The position numbers and the translations under genes were made by a program. The notes beneath the pieces are model-generated. The model worked only from the letters and a program-made list of their open reading frames with translations. It did not search any database and was not told the origin of the DNA. A DNA stretch of 64,000 bases from JAGPUQ01 sp050250395 (GTDB lineage: Bacteria; Pseudomonadota; Gammaproteobacteria; Pseudomonadales; Porticoccaceae), in NCBI GenBank assembly GCA_050250395.1, contig JBFWOQ010000010.1, positions 1 to 64,000 of the forward strand, read 5' to 3'. Shown here one piece after another: positions 33,412 through 43,263 of the stretch. Within the stretch, counting starts at the first letter, position 1. Each line of letters begins with the position of its first letter.

Positions 33412-36400
33412 AGCGGCTGGGCACGGCGGTGCTCGCCTTGTTGACCGCCGCGCTGGCCAGCGCGGAGGTTCCGCATCTGTACTCGGCGGATCCACTGCGC
33501 GACAGCGATCGCGCCGCCCATGCCTCGCACCTTGTCTGGGAGCCCGTCGGGCAGGACGCGAAGCGGCTGGACAAGCCGCGCGGCGGCCGGGTCAGGCTCG
33601 CCGCCGGGGAAGACGCGCTGTTCGCGCTGCCCGCGCAGGGCCACCTCAGACTGCAATCGGATGTGTCTGCGACACCGCCGCAACTGTGGCTCTCGACGGA
33701 TGGCCAGTTGTGGCGGCGTGCGCAGTGGACGCCGGGCACAGAGGCGCGGGAATGGTTTCATGTGGAGGATCGGCCCACCCCGAGCCATGCCCGGTTGCAC
33801 GGCGAAACCGCATTCGATGGCCGTCTGCTCATCGCCGGGGAGCAACGTATCGATGCGCCCGCCACTTACCGCGAATTGCCGTTGCCGCTGGAGCCGGTGC
33901 ACCTGACCGATACCGATGGCGCGCGCGTGAACGCCTACCGCTTGCCCGCCGGGCAGGTCGTCGAGGTGACGGTCGCAGGCCCGACGGTGCTTGCTCTGGC
34001 GCTGCGTCCCGCCGCGGCGCCGGCCCCGGGCGACAGCCGTTCCGGGTACGGTCTGGACTGGGCTTTCGATTCCAGCCCCTGGCAGCGGCTTGCCTTGCAG
34101 CGTCCGTCGCTCGTCCACAGCTACCAGGAGCTTGGCGCCTGCGCTCTGCATGGCGACATGGACCGGCGTTTCCTGGTCGTGCCCGAGGGCCGCCACCGGC
34201 TGCAACTGCGCGCGCCGCTGCCGCTGCTGCTGAACGTCGGGCAGACCGATACCCAGGCCTATTTTCTCGCCGACAACGAACCTGCGCCGACGCGCGATGC
34301 GCGTACGCGCAGCCTGCTCGATACGCCGCGAACGCCGGTCGGCGAACCCGCGCTGGCGGATTTGGACGCGTTGCGGCAATCCAATGCCATCGATGGCGCT
34401 GCGGACATAGTGCTGGCACGCCTGGCACCTCGGCCGGGGGTTGAACAGCCGCGCGCCCAGCGTGAACTGGCGGGCCGGATCGAACGTGAACAGCGCTTTT
34501 TTCGCCCGCTGTTTCCCGACGACAGCGCCGGTCCGGTGCTGTCGCAAGCCGCGTGGTTCAGCCCGGCAGAGCCGCCGCGCGCGGCGGACGGGCCGGTTCA
34601 CTACCTCGAAGGCGATGGTGTTCTCGAGCGCCTTTCCCGGGGCGTTTTCGTTGCAGTTGGCACCCGACCGCTGCGCTTCCCGCTGCCCGCCCGCGTCGGT
34701 CCGTCCCGGCTGCGTCTGACGGTAGCCCTGCCGGACGAGCGCGCCGCCGACGCGGCTTCGCTGTGGGTGCAGTACGACGCGCAACCGTCGCAAAGGCTCG
34801 CGCTGACGCCAGCGCCGGGCGTGGCCGAGCTGGCGTCGCCGCCGGATGCGGTGCTCTCCCGACTCGGCGCGACCGTCCCCCCCGCGCTCAGCGGCGGGTT
34901 CGCAACCTCCCGCACCCCCGGGCATTACTGGCGGACCGCGAATGTGGAACTGCCCTTGCCGGAGACGGTTAAAAGCCTTCGTGTCTGGAGCGATGGCGCG
35001 CTCAAGCTGGCCCTTCAGTATCGCGCCAGCGAACCCTATGCGATGAGCGAGTTCGCCTATCGAGCGCTGTTGAAGGATGCCGCATCGCGCATGCCGCTGG
35101 TCGGGCAACTGCACGAGGCGCTACGCGCCGTGGCGGATGTGGCATCACCCCTGCTGACGCGCGCCGCCACTCCCGAGCGCGCCCTCGCCAACCAGTGGTA
35201 TCCGATGCTGCGCCAGCTCCATGCCGCCCAGGCGGTCTATCTGGATGAGTTCGATCCCGGCAATCCGGCGCCGACCACCCGCAACCGGCAAGCGCGCCTG
35301 CGTACCGCGCGGCCGGCGGCGGCCCGAGCCGACTGGCTGCGCGTGCTGGAAGCCCTGGGGCCGCTGGGTTACGGTCAGGATGCCGAAGCTTATCGACTCT
35401 CGCAGCAGGCCCTGGAGATGCTTGGCGAACCCAATCTGGCGCGCCATCAGCGTCGGGCCGTCGCCATTTTCGGCGGCGATCCGCGGGCACGCGCGCAAGC
35501 CACGGATGATCTGATGCGTGAATACGGCAAGGTGCAGGACTGGGACAGTCAAATTCAGCTGCTTGCGGCGGTATTTTTGCGCACGGGCGACGCATCCCTG
35601 CTGGAACCGCTCGGCGGCGCGTTGCAGGCGTCCGGCGCGTCCCTGTGGGCCACGCAGTTGGGTCTGGTGCTGGCGCAACAGGGCGATACCCCCGCCTGGC
35701 TCTATCAGGCGGCGCGCGATGCCGGCTGGGGGGATGTCGCCGACCTGGCCAGCGCGCAGCGGTCGCCCGCCGAAGGGGCGTTATTGCGCGGAGATCGCGC
35801 CGAGCGCCTGGGCCAGACCGGGGAGGCCCTGGCGCAGTGGCGCAGGGCCGAAGCGCCCGGCACGCAGCGTGCGGCGCGGCTGCACGCGGCCCGGGCCATC
35901 GCCGCGGCACTGAAGAGCACGGACCCTGAGCTGCGCCAGGCCGCCATCGAGCGCTGGCTGGTCTGGGCGCAGGACGCGGAACAGACGTTCGCCTGGGCAC
36001 CCCTCACCGACCAGGTCACGCAGGCCGCGGGCTATGCCACCCTGTTCAGCGAGACTACCCGCAAACCCCTGGCGCTGCCGCGCGCAACCCCGGATACGCC
36101 GGTCGAGCTGGAAGTGATCGGACCCGTGGTACTGCGGGTTCAGGCGCGGCGCCTGGTGCCCGGCACGGACTCTGACGGCAGGGATTGGCTGGTGGCGGAA
36201 GTCGGCGGGAAAACCCTGCGTTACCCGCTCGTCCGGCGTCCGCAAAGCCCGTACCTCGTGCCCATCGATGGGGGCGCCCCCCCGAGCATCGGCGATACCG
36301 TACTGCTGGACGTGCCGCCGGGGCTGCAACGCCTTCGGTTGCGACCGCAGCGTCATGCGCACTTGTTGGCGGTGGCGCAGTGGCGGCCGCGCGAGCACTG

Positions 36401-38615
36401 GGCGGTGCTGCCGCCGCCCACCCCGCTGGCCTTGCGCGCGCTGTTGGCCGCGCCGGGCAACGCCGACGTCTCCGCTGCGCCGGCGTCGATGTCGGCGAAC
36501 TACCAGGCGGTTGCCGATTGCCGCCTTGAACCACGGCCAATACTGCCAGCGCAGCAGATCTACACCTTCGATCTGGCGCAGACGGCGTCGTCGCCCGATC
36601 CGCAACCAGTGGCTTCCCTTCAGGCATTGCGCTTTCCCGCTCAGGCGGTGCGTCCGCCGGAGCTGCCGTTGGGCAACCATGCCGTCGACGTCGATGCGGC
36701 CGCGGCGGAAAACCCGGATCAGCCACCGGTTGGCGCCGAGGCTGCCTATCACCGCGCCGTCGCACTGCTCTGGCTGCTCGATACGGATCCCGACCGGCAT
36801 CGGCGGGTCCGCGCGCAGATCGCCCAGCTCGCACAAGCCCATGCCGATGTTCCGGCGCTCGCGCAACTGCGCGACCAGGCGTTGCAGGGCAGTACCTGGG
36901 AGCCCATCGGCAGCAGCTTCGCGAGTGCCGGGATACGCCGGTTGCCGGTGCCGGATACGTCGCACTCGCCGTTTCGTCGCGCCCGTCGGGCGTTGTCGAC
37001 CGATGCGGCCACCGGTGCGCTCTCGCTGCATGGCCGCACGGTCGAAGGGGTGGAATTCCATCGCCCCGTACCCGCAACGGTGACGCTGCAACTCCGGCAA
37101 CAGGTACTCCCCTACGAGCGGCAACCCCCGGCGGAGGTAATGGTGCAGGTGGATGATGAACTGCCCCAGCGCATCGCGGTGCGCGCCGCTCCAACCTCGG
37201 TACGCTTGCGAATCGACGCCGGCGACCACGCCTTGCGCCTGTGGTTGAAGGACCCGCTGCAACAGCAGTTCGTCACCGCGCAATTCGACGCCGCCACCGC
37301 GCAGGCGCTCCAGGCGGATGACGCTGCGCGCATCTTTCACGTCGCGGCGCTCAGCCAGCCGGCCAGTTTTCATCTCCAAGGGCCAGCCTGGGTACGCATC
37401 GACGAATGGCGACCCGAAGGGGTGGCGACCGACTATCGCTATGTGGCATCCGGCTGGCAGGAGCTGGCCCTTGCGGCTGGCCCGGGCGGCGAGGATCGCT
37501 ACTATCGCCTTCATGTCCTGAAGGCCGCCGGGGACGATGCGCCGCTCGCGTCCTGGGTCGCCAAAGCGCGCCTGCCCGTTCCGGCCGAGGGGCCCGCGCC
37601 GCCGCCGCCCAGCGTTGCGCCGAGCGCCTGGCAACCCCGGGACAGTCACGCGCCGGGCGCGGGGTTTACCAGCCTGGGCGGCTTTCTCGCACTCGCCCAG
37701 CGCGGCGACGGCGACGGCGACGAAGATTCCACGGCGGTCCGCAGTCATCGCTTGATCGAGGCGGGCATCAGCTATCGTGCCCGACCCGATCCCCGGCTAT
37801 ACAGTCGCAGCGATCTGCTGATACGCCAGCTGGACCACGACCAGACGGTGCTGGGGATGCGTCAGTGGCTGGATTTTTATCCCGCGCACAGTCCCTGGAG
37901 GCTGCAACTGTTCGGTTCCGCTTTCGTGCAGCCGACGCAGGTGCCGGGACTGAATGAGAGCGACCCCTGGTCGGCCTACCTGCAAGGTACCGTCGCCCGC
38001 GATTTCGCGCTCTCGCCGCGGTGGACCAATGAGGCTGGAGTGACGATCAACCAGCGCTGGCTCAGTCTGGATTCGGTGTCCACGCCGACCTTGGCGGAAC
38101 TGGATCCGGATATCTACAGCGTTTACAAGCGCGACCACCGCCGCAGTCTGATGCTTGCGGATCGGCTCACCTGGCGGCCGTGGCTGGATCGGCGTTGGTA
38201 TCTGGAAGGCGCGCTGGTCAGCAACGAGGAACTGAATCCCGTCGACCCGGATCATTGGCGCGCCACCGCGGCGGCGGGCCAATTGTTCGGCCCCGTCGCC
38301 GCCGAGGCGGGGGTGCGTGGGCGCTACTATCTGTCGGATGACGATCGCGAGCGAAGCGCCCTGCGTACGCGCCTGTTCCTGCGGGCAAACTGGTTGCGCT
38401 GGGGCCGCGACGCCGGTGCGACAACGCTGGGTTCCGAGCTCAATTACGACATTGACAGCGACACGATCCGCTGGGAGCTCACCATTGGCTGGGGCGCCAA
38501 CAATGGCGGGCTGAGTCCCGCGCTGCGGCCCGATGAAATCGACTTCCTGCCCCAGCGCCGCGCCCTGCAGCGCGATGGGGTCGACACCAACCGCCTGGAT
38601 CCCGTCTACCCGTGA
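33408..38615 (+). CDS. Giant exported protein with helical-repeat middle and barrel-like C-terminus (1735 aa)
   Basis: Signal peptide MKRLGTAVLALLTAALASAE. Residues about 20-560 are beta-rich. About 560-880 are Ala/Leu-rich helices resembling TPR-like repeats (ALEMLGEPNLARHQRRAVAI, SQIQLLAAVFLRTGDASLL). A second beta-rich region runs to about 1430. The last 270 residues alternate polar and hydrophobic with many aromatics (WSAYLQGTVARDFALSPRWT, TIRWELTIGWGANNGG), like an outer-membrane barrel, but the chain ends with about 30 polar residues rather than an aromatic. The plan recalls TPR-plus-barrel exporters such as BcsC, PgaA or PelB, at much greater size and without obvious homology. Overlaps neighbours by four bases (ATGA, GTGA). 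Confidence 0.7.
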   Translation: MKRLGTAVLALLTAALASAEVPHLYSADPLRDSDRAAHASHLVWEPVGQDAKRLDKPRGGRVRLAAGEDALFALPAQGHLRLQSDVSATPPQLWLSTDGQLWRRAQWTPGTEAREWFHVEDRPTPSHARLHGETAFDGRLLIAGEQRIDAPATYRELPLPLEPVHLTDTDGARVNAYRLPAGQVVEVTVAGPTVLALALRPAAAPAPGDSRSGYGLDWAFDSSPWQRLALQRPSLVHSYQELGACALHGDMDRRFLVVPEGRHRLQLRAPLPLLLNVGQTDTQAYFLADNEPAPTRDARTRSLLDTPRTPVGEPALADLDALRQSNAIDGAADIVLARLAPRPGVEQPRAQRELAGRIEREQRFFRPLFPDDSAGPVLSQAAWFSPAEPPRAADGPVHYLEGDGVLERLSRGVFVAVGTRPLRFPLPARVGPSRLRLTVALPDERAADAASLWVQYDAQPSQRLALTPAPGVAELASPPDAVLSRLGATVPPALSGGFATSRTPGHYWRTANVELPLPETVKSLRVWSDGALKLALQYRASEPYAMSEFAYRALLKDAASRMPLVGQLHEALRAVADVASPLLTRAATPERALANQWYPMLRQLHAAQAVYLDEFDPGNPAPTTRNRQARLRTARPAAARADWLRVLEALGPLGYGQDAEAYRLSQQALEMLGEPNLARHQRRAVAIFGGDPRARAQATDDLMREYGKVQDWDSQIQLLAAVFLRTGDASLLEPLGGALQASGASLWATQLGLVLAQQGDTPAWLYQAARDAGWGDVADLASAQRSPAEGALLRGDRAERLGQTGEALAQWRRAEAPGTQRAARLHAARAIAAALKSTDPELRQAAIERWLVWAQDAEQTFAWAPLTDQVTQAAGYATLFSETTRKPLALPRATPDTPVELEVIGPVVLRVQARRLVPGTDSDGRDWLVAEVGGKTLRYPLVRRPQSPYLVPIDGGAPPSIGDTVLLDVPPGLQRLRLRPQRHAHLLAVAQWRPREHWAVLPPPTPLALRALLAAPGNADVSAAPASMSANYQAVADCRLEPRPILPAQQIYTFDLAQTASSPDPQPVASLQALRFPAQAVRPPELPLGNHAVDVDAAAAENPDQPPVGAEAAYHRAVALLWLLDTDPDRHRRVRAQIAQLAQAHADVPALAQLRDQALQGSTWEPIGSSFASAGIRRLPVPDTSHSPFRRARRALSTDAATGALSLHGRTVEGVEFHRPVPATVTLQLRQQVLPYERQPPAEVMVQVDDELPQRIAVRAAPTSVRLRIDAGDHALRLWLKDPLQQQFVTAQFDAATAQALQADDAARIFHVAALSQPASFHLQGPAWVRIDEWRPEGVATDYRYVASGWQELALAAGPGGEDRYYRLHVLKAAGDDAPLASWVAKARLPVPAEGPAPPPPSVAPSAWQPRDSHAPGAGFTSLGGFLALAQRGDGDGDEDSTAVRSHRLIEAGISYRARPDPRLYSRSDLLIRQLDHDQTVLGMRQWLDFYPAHSPWRLQLFGSAFVQPTQVPGLNESDPWSAYLQGTVARDFALSPRWTNEAGVTINQRWLSLDSVSTPTLAELDPDIYSVYKRDHRRSLMLADRLTWRPWLDRRWYLEGALVSNEELNPVDPDHWRATAAAGQLFGPVAAEAGVRGRYYLSDDDRERSALRTRLFLRANWLRWGRDAGATTLGSELNYDIDSDTIRWELTIGWGANNGGLSPALRPDEIDFLPQRRALQRDGVDTNRLDPVYP

Positions 38616-41600
38616 AACGCGCGACCAATAATCCGCTGGCGCAGCTGCTCACAGGGGGCATGTCAATCCCCTTGCAGCGCGTGAACCGCCGTCAGATCGC
38701 GGCCATCCTGGAGTTTTATCGGGCCGGTTCGCGCACCCTCGTCGGCGACGAGGGCCGCCGGCGCAAGGCGCTGCTGGACGCCCTGTCCGACTGGCTCGAT
38801 GCGCAGCGACGGCAGCTCGCGCTGTTGCGCGCCCAGCATCACGAGTTCACCGCCCGTCTGGGTGGCGCCAGTGTGGAACGGGATGTTCGCGGGCATGTTA
38901 TCGACTACGCGCGGACCCTGGGCGCCAGTCCCCGCCAGCTCAGGGGCGATCGGCGCGCCTTCAATCGCTGGTTCGGCGCGGACGCGGTCACCGAGCGTTA
39001 CCAGAAGCAGTGCGCCGACTGCGAGCGACATCTCAGCTTTACCCTGGAGCGACTCGGTGTACTGGGTGCCGCTCATGTCGGAGCCGCGGGCGACTCCGAC
39101 ACGGCGTTCGAACGCTGGCGCCAGTTCAACCTCGATGCAAACCTCGGCGACCTGATCGCGTACGAGGGCGATCTGCGGGTGAGGCTCGCCGCCCTCGAAG
39201 CCCTGACGCGGGTCATTGTCGCCCTGCCGGCGATACACCACGCGAACACTCTGGGCGCCAATCTTTCCAACTACATTCATCGGCTGGCAGTGGACCGCAA
39301 ACAACCGGTCTGGCTGCAAACCAAAGCGCTGGAGCTGCTCAGCGGAATGGGCCATCCGAAGGTGATGGAGATCGTTGCGCGCCGTCTGAACCATACGGAG
39401 GCGGGCGACGATTTCTTTGTCCGAGAGTGCGCGGTCGGGATCATGGGCGATCACGGCGACTCCGCCGAGCTGAGACCGCTGCTGGCGGTTGCAGTCCGCG
39501 ACCCGAGCCCCACGGTGCGGCAGGCGCTGATTGACCTGCTGGTACGCGTGCGTCCCCCGGAGCTTGCGCAACTCCTTCCGGAGTTTGCGCTGGACGACCC
39601 CGCCAGGGAGGTCCGTGGCTACGCCATCCATGCGCTCATCCGCCTGGCGGAGGAGGACCCCGGCGCACTGACCTTCATTCAAACCCTGATCGAGCGCGGT
39701 GTACGACGGGAAACCGCGCCCGTCACGTTGCGTCTTTACTGCCACATTGTTCCGGCCATCGCCGCGGTCCTGCTCAATCAGGGCCGCGACCCAGACCTCG
39801 GGCGCTGGACGGACGCCGGCTTCGCGGCGCTCACACAGCTTCATACCACGGCGGCCGATCTGCGGGTGCGGCGCTGGGCCGCGCAGGCCCGCGAGACGCT
39901 CTGGTGCATCGCCGATCCACGGGCTCGGGCCTTGCGCGCCAGTCTTCAGGCGCGGCTCGATGCGACGCCGGCAGGCAAAGGTGTGCGGCTGAAGCGACCG
40001 GCGCAGGCGCCGGACGACTACCTCGGCAGAGTGCTCAGCACCCTCACCCAGCAGGACTTCGGCCTGGACGTGACCGCGGGGAGCGGCAAGCTGTCGGTGC
40101 GGCGCTGGGAGCGGTTTCGCTTTCGGCTGTGGCGCGCCTGGCACGAACTGTCCCATTCTTCGCCCGAAAAGCGTCAGGCCGGCGATCACATGATCGGCCG
40201 CGTCTATTCCGGTTTGCTGCAAGTGCCCTCGGCGCGCATGGCGGAGTTGAGTCCCACCAAAGTCCCGGGCGAACCGCTGCACATGAGTGAAGAGGATAGC
40301 TGGCGGCCTTATCTGCCACTGGTCGATCAGGTGATTTCAAGCCTCGACCAGGGCTGGCCCACCCGGCCGATGAAGCTTTACACCAGCGAGGGTATTACCG
40401 AGATCATGCCCCCGAAGGGTCTGTTCGCCCGGCTGCGGGCACGCCTCACACTGACCTTCGGCTTCGCGCGCTACGCCCGTCTGCGCAATTGGGATGCCGG
40501 CGGCGCCGCAGCCGCGCATGGCTATATTGCCGCGTTGCGGGAGCTGGGCTTTGGCGTCGGTTTTCGCACCCACACCGATCCGGCGGCTCGGCCCTTGCCG
40601 GCGGATCCCATGGTGCAGCGCTTTTTTCACACCGCGGCCGCACCGCTGTTTCTGTGGAGCTGGTGGCAGGCGTACACCGATTATTTCGTCTCGGTGTATC
40701 AGAATACGATCCATCAACTGACTATTTTCCTGGGCGGGATACTGGTGCTGTTTCTGGGTCGCCACGTCTACGTCAACCTCGCCACGCGCCGCGCCCGCAA
40801 CCGGATCCCGCTGGTGATCGGCGGCTGGGGCACACGCGGCAAATCCGGTACCGAACGGCTCAAGGCGGCGCTCTTCAACGGTCTGGGCTTTCATGTGATT
40901 TCCAAGACCACCGGCTGCGAAGCCATGTTTCTGCAGGGCTACAGCCACAGCGACCTGCGCGAGATGTTCCTGTTCCGGCCTTACGACAAGGCCACCATCT
41001 GGGAGCAGGCGAACCTGGTAAGGCTTTCGCAACAGCTCGATGCCGATGTCTTTCTGTGGGAGTGCATGGGACTGACGCCATCCTATGTGCGCATTTTGCA
41101 GAAGCAATGGATGCGGGATGACATTTCCACCATCACCAACACCTATCCCGATCACGAGGACATCCAGGGGCCGGCGGGGATCGATATTCCCATTGTCATG
41201 ACCGAGTTCATCCCGCGCCGATCCACGCTGATCACCAGTGAAGCGGAGATGTTGCCCATCCTGCAGCAGGCGGCACAAAAATTCGGCACCCGTTGCCATC
41301 ATGTGAGCTGGATTGAATCCGAATTACTGCCGCGCGACGCACTGGATCGCTTCCCCTACGAAGAGCACCCCACCAATATCGCGCTGGTGCTGCGCATGGC
41401 CAGGGAGTTCGATATTCCGCGGCTCCCCGCGCTCAAGGCCATGGCCGACCATGTCGTGCTCGACCTCGGGGTGTTGAAGGTGTATCCCGTGGCACAGGTG
41501 CGCGGCCGCAAGCTACAGTTCACCAATGGCATGTCCGCCAACGAGCGGCTCGGCGCGCTGGGCAACTGGACGCGACTTGGCTTCGACAGGCAGGATGCGC

Positions 41601-42778
41601 AAGCCGAGCCCGGCGTGTGGATCACCACGGTGATCAACAACCGCGGCGACCGGGTCGCCCGTTCGCGGGTGTTTGCCGACGTCCTTGTCAACGACCTCGC
41701 GGCCGACCGCCATTTCCTCATCGGTACCAACCTCGAAGGACTGATGGGCTACATCGAGGAATCATGGAAGGCCCGCCGGGAAACGACCACGCTGTGGCCG
41801 CAATCCAAGGCAGATCCCGACCCCCGCGACGAGTGGCGGCTGATGGCGCTGAGGCTGCGCGTGCCAACCTCCGCGCAGGCCGTGCTGGGCAGGCTGTCGG
41901 CGGCGCTCGCGGGCCTGGGGGTGGCCCACGAGGCGGAACGGCTGGCGCAGTGCCTGGCTGCCCCCCGGGATTATCTGACAGGTCTTGGGAATGAAGCGCT
42001 CGACTCCCATCTGGATGCGATTCTCGACCACCACGGAAAATACTACGCACAATGGCGGGAGTTCCAGGAACTGTATGAGCGCATTCCGCCTGACTCCGCG
42101 GCGTCGGTGCCGCTCGACGAAGCCGCGCGCGCTCTGCTCTGGAAGTGGTTCCGAAGCCGCATCGAGATCGTCCATTCCCCTTATGTCACCGGCGAGGAGC
42201 TCGTGAACCTGATCTGCGAGCAGACACCACCGGGCTATACCAACCGCATCATGGGTATGCAGAACATCAAGGGGCCGGGTCTGGACTGGGTCTATCGCTG
42301 GCAGGCCTGGGACAACATTCATGCGGCCGGTCGGCAGATACGCCACGGCGGTCGGGTCGAGGCCAACCGGGCGATCCAGTTCCTTGCCGGCTTCAACGAA
42401 TACGGCTTGCTCTCGGCCGAGTACATGCGGGATCTGCTCGGCCAGGCCCCTGGGCTGCCGGTGGCCCAGAGCGAGAGCTTCCAGGCCGCGCTGCGGCTGA
42501 CCGGGATGAACCTGGAGGCCAGGCTGAAACCGGCCGCGCGGGCGACCAGTGCGGCCGGCAGCCCCGCCAACGGTCTTTGGCTGAAGCTGCTCACATGGAC
42601 CGAGAGCTTTCTCGACGTGGGGGATGCGGTGCGCCGTCGCCGCACCGCCGATCGGATTTACCGGGATATGGTCGCCAGACGCATCAGTACGTCGCGCGCC
42701 GCCGAGGAGCTGCAATACCTCACCAAGCGCCAGAAAGGCGGCTGGTTCATCCGGCGGATAACGCGCCCCGACGGCTGA
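38612..42778 (+). CDS. CapB/PgsB-like amide ligase with large N-terminal extension (1388 aa)
   Basis: Last gene of the operon, started by GTG inside the stop of the giant gene (GTGA). Residues about 170-470 contain HEAT-like helical repeats (VRLAALEALTRVIVALP, VRQALIDLLVRVRPPELAQL). Two or so membrane helices lie near 680-725 (LTIFLGGILVLFLGRHVYV), and the Mur-ligase-like domain starts at VIGGWGTRGKSGTERL, with the P-loop Lys at 744. SKTTGCEAMF, ITNTYPDHEDIQGP and NGMSANERLG follow, all in the order found in CapB/PgsB. That enzyme uses ATP to form the amide bonds of poly-gamma-glutamate. CapB is usually about 400 residues, so this is more than three times larger. The last 300 residues are helical and unassigned. 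The amino acid used is unknown. Confidence 0.8.
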   Translation: MKRATNNPLAQLLTGGMSIPLQRVNRRQIAAILEFYRAGSRTLVGDEGRRRKALLDALSDWLDAQRRQLALLRAQHHEFTARLGGASVERDVRGHVIDYARTLGASPRQLRGDRRAFNRWFGADAVTERYQKQCADCERHLSFTLERLGVLGAAHVGAAGDSDTAFERWRQFNLDANLGDLIAYEGDLRVRLAALEALTRVIVALPAIHHANTLGANLSNYIHRLAVDRKQPVWLQTKALELLSGMGHPKVMEIVARRLNHTEAGDDFFVRECAVGIMGDHGDSAELRPLLAVAVRDPSPTVRQALIDLLVRVRPPELAQLLPEFALDDPAREVRGYAIHALIRLAEEDPGALTFIQTLIERGVRRETAPVTLRLYCHIVPAIAAVLLNQGRDPDLGRWTDAGFAALTQLHTTAADLRVRRWAAQARETLWCIADPRARALRASLQARLDATPAGKGVRLKRPAQAPDDYLGRVLSTLTQQDFGLDVTAGSGKLSVRRWERFRFRLWRAWHELSHSSPEKRQAGDHMIGRVYSGLLQVPSARMAELSPTKVPGEPLHMSEEDSWRPYLPLVDQVISSLDQGWPTRPMKLYTSEGITEIMPPKGLFARLRARLTLTFGFARYARLRNWDAGGAAAAHGYIAALRELGFGVGFRTHTDPAARPLPADPMVQRFFHTAAAPLFLWSWWQAYTDYFVSVYQNTIHQLTIFLGGILVLFLGRHVYVNLATRRARNRIPLVIGGWGTRGKSGTERLKAALFNGLGFHVISKTTGCEAMFLQGYSHSDLREMFLFRPYDKATIWEQANLVRLSQQLDADVFLWECMGLTPSYVRILQKQWMRDDISTITNTYPDHEDIQGPAGIDIPIVMTEFIPRRSTLITSEAEMLPILQQAAQKFGTRCHHVSWIESELLPRDALDRFPYEEHPTNIALVLRMAREFDIPRLPALKAMADHVVLDLGVLKVYPVAQVRGRKLQFTNGMSANERLGALGNWTRLGFDRQDAQAEPGVWITTVINNRGDRVARSRVFADVLVNDLAADRHFLIGTNLEGLMGYIEESWKARRETTTLWPQSKADPDPRDEWRLMALRLRVPTSAQAVLGRLSAALAGLGVAHEAERLAQCLAAPRDYLTGLGNEALDSHLDAILDHHGKYYAQWREFQELYERIPPDSAASVPLDEAARALLWKWFRSRIEIVHSPYVTGEELVNLICEQTPPGYTNRIMGMQNIKGPGLDWVYRWQAWDNIHAAGRQIRHGGRVEANRAIQFLAGFNEYGLLSAEYMRDLLGQAPGLPVAQSESFQAALRLTGMNLEARLKPAARATSAAGSPANGLWLKLLTWTESFLDVGDAVRRRRTADRIYRDMVARRISTSRAAEELQYLTKRQKGGWFIRRITRPDG

Positions 42779-42977
42779 CGCACCGGCAGGATCAGGCCGC
42801 CGATGCGCGTGATCCGGGTGGGCTGACGCCGACACGGCGCCTTTGCTGCGCTACGCCGCGCGGGTCGGAAGCGGGATCGGCACAGGCACCTTGGCTTGCG
42901 GGTCGCGGTTATTCGTTAGAATGCCCTGACGGCGCCAGGTTTCCGCCGCCGTAAGTTCACCTGCAAAGGGGTAGCGT

Positions 42978-43079
42978 ATGAGCAAGGGCATGGACAGTAA
43001 AAAAGCCGAGAAGAAAAAACCGGCCAAGACCCTGAAGGAAAAGAAAGCGGCCAAGAAAGAAAAGAAAGCCGGCAAATAA
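42978..43079 (+). CDS. Very small lysine-rich protein (33 aa)
   Basis: The sequence starts MSKGMDSKKAEKKKPAKTLK and continues with EKKAAKK-type repeats to a TAA stop. It resembles the short Lys-rich proteins annotated as hypothetical in many proteobacteria (MSKG...KKxxKKxPAKTxKEKxxAKKxKK). An AGGGG ribosome site sits eight bases before the ATG, and the AA-rich coding stands out from the GC-rich surroundings. The charge suggests RNA or ribosome binding, but no function is known to me. The 199 bases before it and the 184 after contain no other gene that I can support. Confidence 0.72.
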   Translation: MSKGMDSKKAEKKKPAKTLKEKKAAKKEKKAGK

Positions 43080-43263
43080 CACTTGCACGGGCGGGACGCG
43101 ATAGCGCGCGGTGCTCTCCCGGCAACAACTTCCCGAACACCGGCAAGCCCCGGATGGGCGACGGCTGTCGCTGACCTGATCCAGTCTCCCCGGATTGCCC
43201 TGGCCGCGTCGGCGCCTGTCGCGCTCGCGCCCGGCCAGCCTCCAGCCTTGAGGTTCCGAAACC

